Source: Chloroflexota bacterium
Lineage (GTDB): Bacteria > Chloroflexota > Dehalococcoidia > Lucifugimonadales > Lucifugimonadaceae
Direction of reading: 5' to 3'
NCBI GenBank assembly: GCA_016189845.1
Contig: JACPRT010000150.1
Coordinates: 1-26,722 of the forward strand
Length of the DNA: 26,722 bases
Shown: piece after piece, positions 9,521 to 16,903 of the stretch
How the letters are laid out: the number at the start of each line of letters is the position of its first letter
Numbering within the stretch: the stretch's first letter is position 1
Made by a program: the position numbers and the translations under genes
The notes under the pieces: model-generated
What the model was told of the DNA's origin: nothing
The model's input: the letters and a program-made list of their open reading frames with translations, nothing else
Database searches by the model: none

Positions 9521-9874
9521 CGGAGCCCCACCATCGCAGCATCTTTGCGGCAGGTCAAGACCCCTTCACAAATCTTCGTCCATTCACGGCGCACTCGCGG
9601 GTTCTCCAGATACTGCGAAACCTGCCCGTAACACAACTGTTTTCCAACCGTTACACATGGGACGCATTTGGTTACCCACCGCGTCGGTTGCTGGGCTAGT
9701 ATAGGAACCGTCAAGGACACCAGGACTTTCGAAGGGCCCTCGAGAGTCACGGGCGGAGCAGGTTTCGATCTGAAACTCCGGCTCGCCGGGTTGGCCGAGG
9801 TGGACTGAGGCGGCACACTGGTCCACTGGCGCGTTACGGCCAGCGGCCGACAGGCTCGAGGTTGGAGGGCGGCC
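9521..9874. promoter_or_regulatory. Divergent intergenic region between glgB and the glycosyltransferase operon
   Basis: This 354-nt gap holds no convincing gene and should carry promoters for both storage-sugar operons. Three GTTAC-type half-sites occur: GTAAC at 9628-9632, GTTAC at 9650-9654 and GTTAC at 9671-9675. Their centres are 22 and 21 bp apart, near two helical turns. TATACT on the minus strand (plus 9698-9703) resembles a -10 box for glgB, and the overlapping TAGTAT (9697-9702) one for the plus strand, but neither has a good -35 partner at 16-18 bp. The regulatory role is inferred from position. Confidence 0.4.
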
Positions 9875-11314
9875 GTGCAGAACATTACCTTCGTGCTATT
9901 GAGCTTCGAAGGGCCAGACCAGTATGCGCACGCAGGTGGTCTCGGGACCCGGGTAGCGGGGATGTCCCAGGCGCTCGCCAGCATGGGGTTCGAGACCCAT
10001 GTCTTCTTCATCGGCGACCCCGAGCTGCCGGGCCACGAGGTGTCCCCCGACGGCCGCCTCCATCTGCACCGGTGGTGCCAGTGGATCAGCAGGTACCATC
10101 CTGGCGGCGTCTACGACGGCGAGAACGGGAAGTTGGAGGACTGGACCCGTTCGGTCCCCCAGTGGATCGAGAGCAACCTGCTTCGGCCGATCGCCAGCGC
10201 AGGCGGCGCTGTGATCGTGATGGCCGAAGAATGGCACACCGCCGCATCGGTAGTCGCATTGCGGCAGCTGCTCGTCCGCAACGGATGGCAGTCCCATGTC
10301 AAGCTGCTCTGGAACGCCAACAACACCTTTGGATTCGACCGCATCGACTGGGCTGCGCTCCGGCAGTCGGCGGCAGTCAGCACCGTAAGCAAGTACATGA
10401 AGCACGTCCTCTGGCGCTATGGCGTCGACGCCAGGGTGATCCCCAACGGCATCTCCGAGTCCTGGCTGACGCAGCTCGACCGCAGGGCGTCGCTGCAGCT
10501 GGCCAGGGCGACCAGGGGGCGCATCACGCTGGCCAAGGTGGCCCGCTGGGACCCCGACAAGCGCTGGGAGATGGCGGTCGACGCAGTCGCCTTCACCAAA
10601 CGCCTGCTGGGCACCCCGCTCTTCCTCGCCCGCGGCGGTACCGGGCAGTACGGCCAGACCGTGATTGAACGGGCCAGGCAACGAGGTCTCCGCCTGGCGA
10701 ACGTCAACTGGTCGGGCGACGGGCCGGACGAACTGATCGACGCCATCCAGGGCGCCCTCGACGCCGACATGCTGGTGCTCGAAGGCTATCTGACCGAATC
10801 GCAGCGCCGGGTCGTGTTCCATACCGCGGACGCCGTGCTCGCCAACAGCGGCATCGAGCCCTTCGGACTGGTCGGGCTCGAGACGATGGCCGTTGGCGGG
10901 GTCGCGCTCGTCGGGTGCACCGGCGAGGACTACGTGACGCCCGGCCACGACGCGGTGTCTCTCCAGTCCAACGACCCACGCGAAATCGTGCACCACGTGA
11001 ACGCCCTGACGGCGCAGCCCGACCTGTCGCGTCGCATGCGCCAGGCTGCGCGTGCGACCGCCGCGCGCTACACGTGGCAGGCGGTCATCAACCGGGTGCT
11101 CCTGCCATACCTGGGTGAACTGGGCGTCATGGCGAGCAACGGGCTCAACAGGCATAACGGGCATGCCCTTTCCGGCAGGCCGGGTCCCGGGAACCGGTGG
11201 CCGGCCAGGCCGGTCCGCCGTCTGCACAGGGCAGGTTCCCCGCGAGAAGGAATGGCGCCCGGCCGGCTGTGCTGGCCGACGCCCTTGGGGCGGGGTGATT
11301 CCCGCACGGTTTGA
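9875..11314 (+). CDS. GT-B glycosyltransferase (GT4/GT5-like, glycogen-synthase-related)
   Basis: Predicted cytoplasmic retaining glycosyltransferase that adds sugar from a nucleotide-sugar donor. The N-terminal half begins ITFVLLSFEGPDQYAHAGGL, with GGLG at 21-24, the phosphate-loop type motif seen in glycogen synthases. The C-terminal half carries the donor-binding E-x7-E motif in GIEPFGLVGLE, with E328 and E336. Total length is 479 residues; the last 60 or so look disordered and rich in Gly, Pro and Arg. The start is GTG at 9875 with GGAGGG about 7 nt upstream. It heads the rightward operon with the DUF2934 gene and glgX/treX, divergent from glgB, so a role in glucan or maltose-1-phosphate synthesis is plausible. 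Its opening does not resemble the GlgM sequence I recall, so neither GlgA nor GlgM is assigned. Confidence 0.82.
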   Translation: MQNITFVLLSFEGPDQYAHAGGLGTRVAGMSQALASMGFETHVFFIGDPELPGHEVSPDGRLHLHRWCQWISRYHPGGVYDGENGKLEDWTRSVPQWIESNLLRPIASAGGAVIVMAEEWHTAASVVALRQLLVRNGWQSHVKLLWNANNTFGFDRIDWAALRQSAAVSTVSKYMKHVLWRYGVDARVIPNGISESWLTQLDRRASLQLARATRGRITLAKVARWDPDKRWEMAVDAVAFTKRLLGTPLFLARGGTGQYGQTVIERARQRGLRLANVNWSGDGPDELIDAIQGALDADMLVLEGYLTESQRRVVFHTADAVLANSGIEPFGLVGLETMAVGGVALVGCTGEDYVTPGHDAVSLQSNDPREIVHHVNALTAQPDLSRRMRQAARATAARYTWQAVINRVLLPYLGELGVMASNGLNRHNGHALSGRPGPGNRWPARPVRRLHRAGSPREGMAPGRLCWPTPLGRGDSRTV

Positions 11315-11323
11315 GGTATCAAA

Positions 11324-11632
11324 GTGACTACGCGTGAGGAGCAAATCCGGCTGATCGCATACCAGATCTGGGAGGAGGAAGGCCGCCCCCACGGCAAGCA
11401 CATGGAACACTGGAGCCAGGCCGAGAGGCGTTGGAACCAGGACAGCGGGGCGGGCACAACCATGACCGGGTCAGGCTCGCCGTCCGCGAGGCCGGCGGCC
11501 GCCAGCGGCGGCGCGTCCAGCCCCGGCGCGGGAGGCCCGGGCGCAAAGCGTGTTCCACGCGCGGCGGCGAAGGCGCCCGAGGAGAAGCGAGGGCAGGCCA
11601 GGTCGCCGCGCACGCGGCGACCCGAAAAGTGA
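11324..11632 (+). CDS. Small DUF2934 protein
   Basis: 102-residue protein of unknown function. Residues 4-37 (REEQIRLIAYQIWEEEGRP, then HGKHMEHWSQAERRW) match the DUF2934 helical motif, whose hallmark is (R)IRxxAYxIWExEGRPxG...HWxxAE. The rest (about 40-102) is low-complexity, rich in Ala, Gly, Pro, Ser and basic residues, and probably disordered. The start is GTG at 11324 with GAGG at 11313-11316 as ribosome binding site, 9 nt after the glycosyltransferase stop. The TGA overlaps the GTG of the next gene, so all three are probably translated together. The context suggests an accessory or docking role in glucan metabolism; no enzymatic motif is visible. Confidence 0.8.
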   Translation: MTTREEQIRLIAYQIWEEEGRPHGKHMEHWSQAERRWNQDSGAGTTMTGSGSPSARPAAASGGASSPGAGGPGAKRVPRAAAKAPEEKRGQARSPRTRRPEK

Positions 11633-13731
11633 AGGTCTGGCCCGGCCAGCCGTACCCGCTCGGGGCCACGTACGACGGCGCAGGGACTAACTTCTCCCTC
11701 TTCTCCGAGGCCGCCGAACGCGTCGAGTTGTGCCTGATCGATGACTCGGGCGGCCAGGGGTGCATCGACCTCCCCGAGGTTTCCGGTTTCGTGTGGCACG
11801 CATACCTGCCTGGCGTCGGTCCCGGGCAACGCTACGGCTTCCGCGTCCACGGGCCGTGGGACCCGGCGCAGGGCCTGCGCTTCGACCCCTCGAAGCTCCT
11901 GATCGACCCCTACGCCAAAGCCATCGAAGGGCAGGTCCGCTGGGACCAGGCGGTCTTCTCTTATCGCTTCGGGGATCCGGACGGCGCCCGCGTCGAGACC
12001 GACAGCGCGGCCTTCGTGCCCAGGTCGGTCGTCATCAACCCGTACTTCGACTGGGGCAACGACCACCGGCCCGGCCGGCCGTGGCACGAGACGGTCATCT
12101 ACGAGGTCCACGCCAGGGGATTCACGGTCACTCACCCGGAAATCCCGGAGGAGCTGCGAGGCAAGTACGCCGGTCTCGCCCACCCCGCCGCCATCGAGCA
12201 CCTGACCCGCCTGGGGATCACCGCGGTCGAGCTAATGCCGGTCCATCAGTTCATCCAGGATGCCCACCTCCAGGAGAAGGGACTGCGGAACTACTGGGGC
12301 TACAACTCGGTTGGCTATTTCGCGCCCCACAACGAGTACTCGAGCGGAGGCGCCGCGGGGCAGCAGGTGCAGGAGTTCCGGCAGATGGTGAAGGCCCTGC
12401 ACCAGGCCGGGATCGAGGTGATCCTCGACGTCGTCTACAACCACACCGCTGAGGGCAACCATCTGGGGCCGACACTGTCGTTCCGGGGGATAGACAACCG
12501 GGCGTACTACCGGCTCGTCGGGGACGACCCCCGGTACTACATGGACTACACGGGGACCGGGAACAGCCTGAACATGGCCCACCCGGGCGTGCTTCAGCTG
12601 ATCATGGACTCGCTCAGATACTGGGTACTCGACATGCACGTCGACGGATTCAGGTTCGACCTGGCCGCGACGCTGGCCCGCGAGCTGCACGACGTCGACC
12701 GGCTGTCGACCTTCTTCGACATCATTCACCAGGATCCGGTGGTCAGCCAGACCAAGCTGATCGCGGAGCCCTGGGACCTGGGAGAGGGCGGGTACCAGGT
12801 CGGCAACTTCCCACCGCTGTGGTCGGAGTGGAACGGCAAGTACCGGGACGACGTCCGCGACTACTGGCGAGGCCAGGAACAGACCATGGCCGAGTTCGGA
12901 TACAGGTTCACGGGCAGCTCCGACCTCTACGAGGCCACCGGGCGCCGGCCATTCGCCAGCATCAACTTCGTGACCGCGCACGACGGCTTCACGCTGCGCG
13001 ACCTGGTCTCCCACAACGAAAAACAAAACGAGGCGAACGGCGAGGAGAACCAGGACGGCGAAGGCCATAACCGTTCGTGGAACAGTGGCGCCGAGGGAGA
13101 GACCGAGGACCCGGAAGTGAACCGGCTCCGGGCCCGGCAGCAACGGAACTTCCTGGCCACCTTGTTCCTCTCGCAGGGCGTTCCCATGATGCTCGGCGGC
13201 GACGAGATCGGCCGCACCCAGCGGGGCAACAACAACGGGTACTGCCAGGACAACGAGGTCTCATGGTTCGACTGGCAGAACGTCGACACGGTCTTGCTGG
13301 AGTTCGTCCGCGGGTTGATCCGGCTCCAGAAGGACCATCCGGTCTTCAGGCGCCGACGGTGGTTCCAGGGCCGGCCGATCTACGGCACCGAAAACCGGGA
13401 CATCGCGTGGTTCACGCCGGCAGGCAAGGAAATGACCGAGGACGACTGGAAGCCCGGCGTGGCAGGCTCCCTTGGCGTGTTCCTGAACGGCGAAGGGATC
13501 GCCAGCCCCGACCCGCGCGGCGAACGGGTCGTCGACGACACGTTTTACGTCATGTTCAACCCGTTCCATGAGGCGGTCAGCTTCAAGTTGCCGCCCCGGC
13601 GGTGGGGCGGCGCATGGGCGGCGGTGCTCGATACCACCACCGGTTTCGTGGACGGCGAGGGTGCCGCGGCGAGGGCCGGAAGCGCTTTCGAGGTGGGCGG
13701 CCGTAGCCTGATCCTCCTGCGACGGCGCTGA
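11629..13731 (+). CDS. glgX: Glycogen debranching enzyme GlgX/TreX (GH13, isoamylase type)
   Basis: Cleaves alpha-1,6 branch points of glycogen, releasing linear maltooligosaccharides that feed TreY and TreZ. The 700-residue protein opens VKVWPGQPYPLGATYDGAGT, the usual GlgX/TreX beginning with its CBM48 fold. Catalytic blocks follow: DVVYNHTAEGNHLGPTLSFR, VDGFRFDLA with nucleophile D344, LIAEPWDLGEGGYQVGNFP with acid/base E380, and FVTAHDGFTLRDLVSHNEKQ with H451-D452. These positions are close to those of E. coli GlgX. The chosen start is the GTG at 11629, which overlaps the DUF2934 stop (GTGA); the open frame continues 66 codons further upstream but that stretch is overlapped coding sequence without family resemblance. 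No ribosome binding site precedes the GTG, which fits translational coupling. Partnership with treYZ would justify the name treX. Confidence 0.95.
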   Translation: MKVWPGQPYPLGATYDGAGTNFSLFSEAAERVELCLIDDSGGQGCIDLPEVSGFVWHAYLPGVGPGQRYGFRVHGPWDPAQGLRFDPSKLLIDPYAKAIEGQVRWDQAVFSYRFGDPDGARVETDSAAFVPRSVVINPYFDWGNDHRPGRPWHETVIYEVHARGFTVTHPEIPEELRGKYAGLAHPAAIEHLTRLGITAVELMPVHQFIQDAHLQEKGLRNYWGYNSVGYFAPHNEYSSGGAAGQQVQEFRQMVKALHQAGIEVILDVVYNHTAEGNHLGPTLSFRGIDNRAYYRLVGDDPRYYMDYTGTGNSLNMAHPGVLQLIMDSLRYWVLDMHVDGFRFDLAATLARELHDVDRLSTFFDIIHQDPVVSQTKLIAEPWDLGEGGYQVGNFPPLWSEWNGKYRDDVRDYWRGQEQTMAEFGYRFTGSSDLYEATGRRPFASINFVTAHDGFTLRDLVSHNEKQNEANGEENQDGEGHNRSWNSGAEGETEDPEVNRLRARQQRNFLATLFLSQGVPMMLGGDEIGRTQRGNNNGYCQDNEVSWFDWQNVDTVLLEFVRGLIRLQKDHPVFRRRRWFQGRPIYGTENRDIAWFTPAGKEMTEDDWKPGVAGSLGVFLNGEGIASPDPRGERVVDDTFYVMFNPFHEAVSFKLPPRRWGGAWAAVLDTTTGFVDGEGAAARAGSAFEVGGRSLILLRRR

Positions 13732-13832
13732 GGCCGGTCCATGCCGCGCGGCAACCGCCGGTCCGATCGACACGGCGCCGGATCCGCGGGCCGATCGGGG
13801 TCGACGGCGTGATCTGACCGAAGGAGGGAGCC

Positions 13833-14427
13833 ATGGGCGGGACGGTCACGCAGAAGCTCATCGAGAGCCATCTCGTATTGGGCAAGGTCCTCGAATTCGG
13901 CGGGCCGGGTCTTCAGACCCTGTCGACGCCCGAGCGAGGCACGATTGCGAACATGTCGACCGAGCTGGGTGGACTGGCGAAGCTCCTCAAGGCCGGGGTA
14001 AGGGAGCTGGAGGTGGCGTGCGGTCCGTGCATTGGCATGGGCCAGGCGCCCCCCAGCTTCGGAAACTCCCTGCGGACGTTCAACCGTAATTCCCCGGGGG
14101 CGGTCGGGAACAGCCGATGATCGCGTCTACCTCCGGGCAAAGGTCGTCATCAAATTGCGGGACAACATCAGCACCGACGACATTCTCCCCGGCGGCGCCC
14201 AGTTCCTGCCGCTGCGTTCGAATATCCCTGCGATCTCCGAATTCACGTTCCGGTACGTCGACTCCGGGTTCGTGGAACGGGCCCGCCAGGCGGGGCCAGG
14301 CGTGATCGTCGGAGGCAAGAACTACGGCCAGGGTTCCAGCCGCGAGCACGCAGCGATTGCGCCGATGTACCTGGGGATAAAGGTGGTCGTCGCGAGGTCG
14401 TTCGCCAGGACCGGGCGCTACGACTGA
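13833..14427 (+). pseudogene. Decayed aconitate hydratase (multiple internal deletions and one frameshift)
   Basis: Remnant of an aconitase, normally about 640-660 residues in the form I recall for related bacteria. Four collinear blocks are fused: MGGTVTQKLIESHLV (13833-13877, N-terminus); KVLEFGGPGLQTLSTPER with following NMSTELGG (13878-13973); LAKLLKAGVRELEVACGPCI then GMGQAPPS and SLRTFNRN (13974-14090); and, after a frame change, GRSGTADDRVYL joined to VVIKLRDNISTDDILPGG and GGKNYGQGSSREHAAIAP (14099-14427). The run TCCCCGGGGG at 14091-14100 is the likely +1 frameshift. The second and third Fe-S cysteines (ACGPCIG) and the swivel-domain GQGSSREH survive, but the first cluster cysteine block and most substrate-binding segments are gone. 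The frame stops shortly after SFAR, so the normal C-terminus is lost too. A strong ribosome binding site (GAAGGAGGGAG) still precedes the ATG. Aconitase activity is not expected. Confidence 0.85.
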
Positions 14428-14465
14428 CGCGGGAAATGCGGCGCAGTCCTGCGTATCTGCTCGGC

Positions 14466-14494
14466 TTTACCGGCCGCTGCGGGTGGGCTATTCT
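14466..14494 (+). promoter_or_regulatory. Candidate sigma-70 promoter for the sigma factor gene
   Basis: TTTACC (14466-14471) and TATTCT (14489-14494) are separated by 17 bp, each matching 4 of 6 consensus bases. The predicted start near 14501 leaves a leader of about 80 nt before the ATG at 14584. It is the best match in the 156-nt gap after the aconitase remnant. Confidence 0.4.
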
Positions 14495-14583
14495 ATCCGC
14501 CTCTGTGTCGGCGAAGCTCGTAGAGCCGCCGCTCACCCCGCACGTACCGGATACATGGCCGGGTCGCGAGGCACCCCCGAAAC

Positions 14584-16119
14584 ATGGTCAAACGCATCAA
14601 GAAGTCCGCCGCGGACAGGGTCAGCCCGGAAGACCTCGGCAGAGATGCCAGTCTACTGAAATACACCCCGCCGCCCGTCGGAGACGAGTACGACCCCGAT
14701 AACCCGGAGGCGCTCGTCATCTCGAACACAACCGAAGTGCTGACTGCCTCCGAGCTCGACCAGTGGGAGGCGACCCGTGCCGCCGAGCAGGAGGCCACGC
14801 GCGCCGCGGAAGAGCTCGAAGCCGTCCAGCCCGAATCGGAAGTCACGGACGACCCGGTCCGCATGTATTTGCGGGAGATCGGCGGCGTCGACCTGCTGAC
14901 GGCCGAGGATGAACGGGTCCTGGCGCGGGCGATGGAGCTCGAAAAGCACCTCGACAATGTTGAGGCGGCCCTGAGCGAACCGCAGGGCAGGGCGCCGCGG
15001 GCAAGCGGGGTCGTAAAGGAGATCCTGGCACGGCTGGCGGCCATGCAGCAGGCTTCGTCCGCCATATCCCGTTTCGTGGGCCTGCGAGGCGACATCCCTC
15101 TCTCCGTCCTCATGACCGACCCGGAACTGCGGGCGCTCATCGATGGCCCGGACAACGAACAGCTGATCAAGTACATGCAGGACACGCTCCAGATCAGCCT
15201 CGAACAGGTCCAGCCGACGATCGTGCAGGTTTCGGTGCTATCCCGCCTGCTTCCGATAGAGGTGCTGAACGCCCTCGATGGCGACCCAACGCTCAAGCAG
15301 CTCCAGAAACAGGTCGAGAAGGACGACTTCGATTCGCGGCTCGACATGTACGAACTGCTCTTCAACTCCCACCTGGCCCGGGTGCGCGACGAGGGCGAGA
15401 AGGCCGAACGGCACCTGGCCGAGGCGAACCTGCGACTGGTGGTGAGCGTCGCCAAGAAGTACATAGGGCGGGGGATGGCCCTGCTGGACCTCATCCAGGA
15501 AGGCAACATCGGCCTGATCAGGGCGGTCGAGAAGTTCGAATACCGCAAGGGATTCAAGTTCTCCACGTACGCCACCTGGTGGATCAGGCAGGCGCTGACG
15601 CGGTCGATCGCCGACCAGGCCCGGACGATTCGAGTCCCGGTGCACATGGTCGAGACGATCAACAAGCTGCTGAGGGTCAGCCGGCGGCTGGTCCAGGAGT
15701 ACGGGCGCGAACCGACGGTCGAGGAGATCGGAGGCGCCATGGAGCTGCCATCGGACAAGGTGCGCGAGATCCTCAAGATCTCGCAGGTGCCGGTCTCGCT
15801 GGAGACGCCCATCGGGGAGGAGCAGGATAGCCACCTGGGCGATTTCATCGAAGACCGCACGACGACCGCCCCGGCCGAGGCGGTGTCGCAGCAGCTGCTC
15901 AAGGAGCAGGTCGACGATGTCCTGGCGACGTTGAGCCTGCGCGAGCGGCGTGTGCTTCAGCTGCGTTTCGGGCTTGAGGACGGGCGGAGCCGGACGCTGG
16001 AGGAGGTCGGGCGGGAGTTCAACGTGACGCGTGAACGCATCCGCCAGATCGAGGCGAAGGCGCTTCGCAAGCTCCGTCACCCCACGCGCAGCCGCAAGCT
16101 CCGCGACTTCCTGGAGTAG
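14584..16119 (+). CDS. RNA polymerase sigma-70 factor, RpoD-like (group 1/2)
   Basis: Directs RNA polymerase to -10/-35 promoters. The 511 residues include region 1.2 (DDPVRMYLREIGGVDLLTAE, 89-108) and a long non-conserved spacer (about 120-260). Region 2 (about 263-355) has ANLRLVVSVAKKYIGRGMAL, DLIQEGNIGLIRAVEKFEY and the DNA-melting FKFSTYATWWIRQALTRSI. Region 3 is about 356-430. Region 4 (about 440-505) has the helix-turn-helix TLEEVGREFNVTRERIRQIE. No region 1.1 is seen; the N-terminus is acidic and contains a tandem octad EATRAAEQ/EATRAAEE at 62-77. Full regions 2 to 4 suggest a primary or primary-like sigma, but a second group 2 factor cannot be excluded. The upstream GAGG is about 12 nt from the ATG, a weak ribosome binding site. 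The VOC gene begins 11 nt downstream. Confidence 0.93.
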   Translation: MVKRIKKSAADRVSPEDLGRDASLLKYTPPPVGDEYDPDNPEALVISNTTEVLTASELDQWEATRAAEQEATRAAEELEAVQPESEVTDDPVRMYLREIGGVDLLTAEDERVLARAMELEKHLDNVEAALSEPQGRAPRASGVVKEILARLAAMQQASSAISRFVGLRGDIPLSVLMTDPELRALIDGPDNEQLIKYMQDTLQISLEQVQPTIVQVSVLSRLLPIEVLNALDGDPTLKQLQKQVEKDDFDSRLDMYELLFNSHLARVRDEGEKAERHLAEANLRLVVSVAKKYIGRGMALLDLIQEGNIGLIRAVEKFEYRKGFKFSTYATWWIRQALTRSIADQARTIRVPVHMVETINKLLRVSRRLVQEYGREPTVEEIGGAMELPSDKVREILKISQVPVSLETPIGEEQDSHLGDFIEDRTTTAPAEAVSQQLLKEQVDDVLATLSLRERRVLQLRFGLEDGRSRTLEEVGREFNVTRERIRQIEAKALRKLRHPTRSRKLRDFLE

Positions 16120-16130
16120 GCGGCGCACCC

Positions 16131-16571
16131 GTGGTGTCCAGCTTCAACCACACCGGGATCGTGGTGCGGGACGTCCAGAAGATGGTCACCTTCTACACGG
16201 ATGTCCTGGGCCTCAAGAAGCTGAGAGAGATCGACAGCGTTGCTCCACCCGGCGGCGACCACACAGGCGTTCCCGGCGCCAGGCGCAAGCTGGTCTTCGT
16301 GGGCTTCGGCGATGGCGGCCACCAGATCGAGCTGGTGCACTACATCGACCCGCCGAGCCCAGCCGGGCACCTGGACAAGCACCAGTTCGGCGCGACGCAC
16401 GTGTGCTTCAACGTCGCCGACCTGGCGCGCTTGCACCGGGAGCTTTCGGCGAAGGGCGTTCGCTTCGTGACGGAGCCGAAGTTCCGCGACACCCCGAACG
16501 GGCGCGTCGGAATCGTCTATGCGCGGGACCCTGAGGGCAACTGGCTGGAGTTCATCCAGGCCGCCGCGTAG
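16131..16571 (+). CDS. VOC (glyoxalase/bleomycin-resistance fold) family protein
   Basis: 146-residue single-polypeptide member of the vicinal oxygen chelate fold, with two beta-alpha-beta-beta-beta modules. The putative metal ligands are all in place: H7 in FNHTGIVVRDV, E67 in HQIELVHY, H90 in ATHVCFNV and E140 in DPEGNWLEF. This H/E/H/E set fits glyoxalase I or methylmalonyl-CoA epimerase-like enzymes, but the substrate cannot be read from sequence. The start is GTG at 16131 (a second GTG at 16134 is possible), with AGGCGG just upstream and 11 nt after the sigma factor stop, so the two genes are probably co-transcribed. The function is probably metabolic and unrelated to sigma activity. Confidence 0.85.
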   Translation: MVSSFNHTGIVVRDVQKMVTFYTDVLGLKKLREIDSVAPPGGDHTGVPGARRKLVFVGFGDGGHQIELVHYIDPPSPAGHLDKHQFGATHVCFNVADLARLHRELSAKGVRFVTEPKFRDTPNGRVGIVYARDPEGNWLEFIQAAA

Positions 16572-16652
16572 TCTCGACCTTTTTGCTCTCCCCGCAATTT
16601 GATTTTGAAAGATGCTGGCAATGACTGATCAAGCGCAAGTGGGTAGCACAAA

Positions 16653-16661
16653 TGTTATACT
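16653..16661 (+). promoter_or_regulatory. Extended -10 promoter of the toxin-antitoxin pair, predicted leaderless
   Basis: TGTTATACT is a full extended -10 element (TG-n-TATACT). The antitoxin ATG at 16668 begins 6 nt after the hexamer, where transcription would start. No -35 box is found at 16-18 bp. The surrounding 16572-16667 sequence is visibly more AT-rich than its neighbours. Confidence 0.5.
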
Positions 16662-16667
16662 CAAGAA

Positions 16668-16895
16668 ATGCCAAAGGAGATCAAAGTCCGCAAGGTCGGT
16701 GGCTCGGTGAGTGCGACGCTGCCAAAGGAAATGGCAGACCGTTTTGGCATCGAACCCGGCGACACGCTCCTTGCCATTGAGACGGCCGACGGCATCCTGC
16801 TTACGCCCTACGAGCCACTCACCCGTGAAGCGCTCCAGATCGCGGCGACCGCAGCCAAGAAATATCGCAACGCGCTCCGTCAGCTTTCACGGTAG
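16668..16895 (+). CDS. AbrB/MazE-type antitoxin
   Basis: 75-residue DNA-binding antitoxin candidate. Residues 4-50 (EIKVRKVGGSVSATLPKEMA, then RFGIEPGDTLLAIETADGIL) form an AbrB/SpoVT swapped-hairpin domain, including the family's G-x-S-x-x-x-x-LPKEM pattern. Residues 52-75 form a basic helix (TREALQIAATAAKKYRNALR) likely to bind and neutralise the toxin. The ATG lies 6 nt after an extended -10 box and has no upstream Shine-Dalgarno; AAGGAG occurs inside the gene (16673-16678) but no start codon follows it suitably. The Doc toxin begins 8 nt downstream. Autoregulation through the AbrB domain is expected for the family. Confidence 0.87.
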   Translation: MPKEIKVRKVGGSVSATLPKEMADRFGIEPGDTLLAIETADGILLTPYEPLTREALQIAATAAKKYRNALRQLSR

Positions 16896-16903
16896 CGCTG
16901 TCC

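Noticed and set aside
7752..9542. Second long minus-strand frame inside glgB
   Set aside because: glgB in the other frame has all GH13 catalytic motifs; this frame is Arg-rich and motif-free.
9697..9705. Plus-strand -10 (TAGTAT or TATAGG) for the glycosyltransferase operon
   Set aside because: No acceptable -35 at 16-18 bp; the nearest (TTACCC) needs a 19-bp spacer, so it is mentioned only as weak.
9896..11410. 504-codon minus-strand open frame opposite the glycosyltransferase
   Set aside because: The plus strand has GT-B motifs and a ribosome binding site; the antisense frame has neither.
13763..13798. CCGATCG / CGATCGG inverted repeat after glgX as a terminator
   Set aside because: Arms are only 7 bp with a 22-nt spacer and there is no T tract; it cannot be called a terminator.
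16605..16661. TTGAAA (16605-16610) as -35 box for the toxin-antitoxin promoter
   Set aside because: It is 45 bp from the -10 box, far outside 16-18 bp; the extended -10 explains the promoter better.
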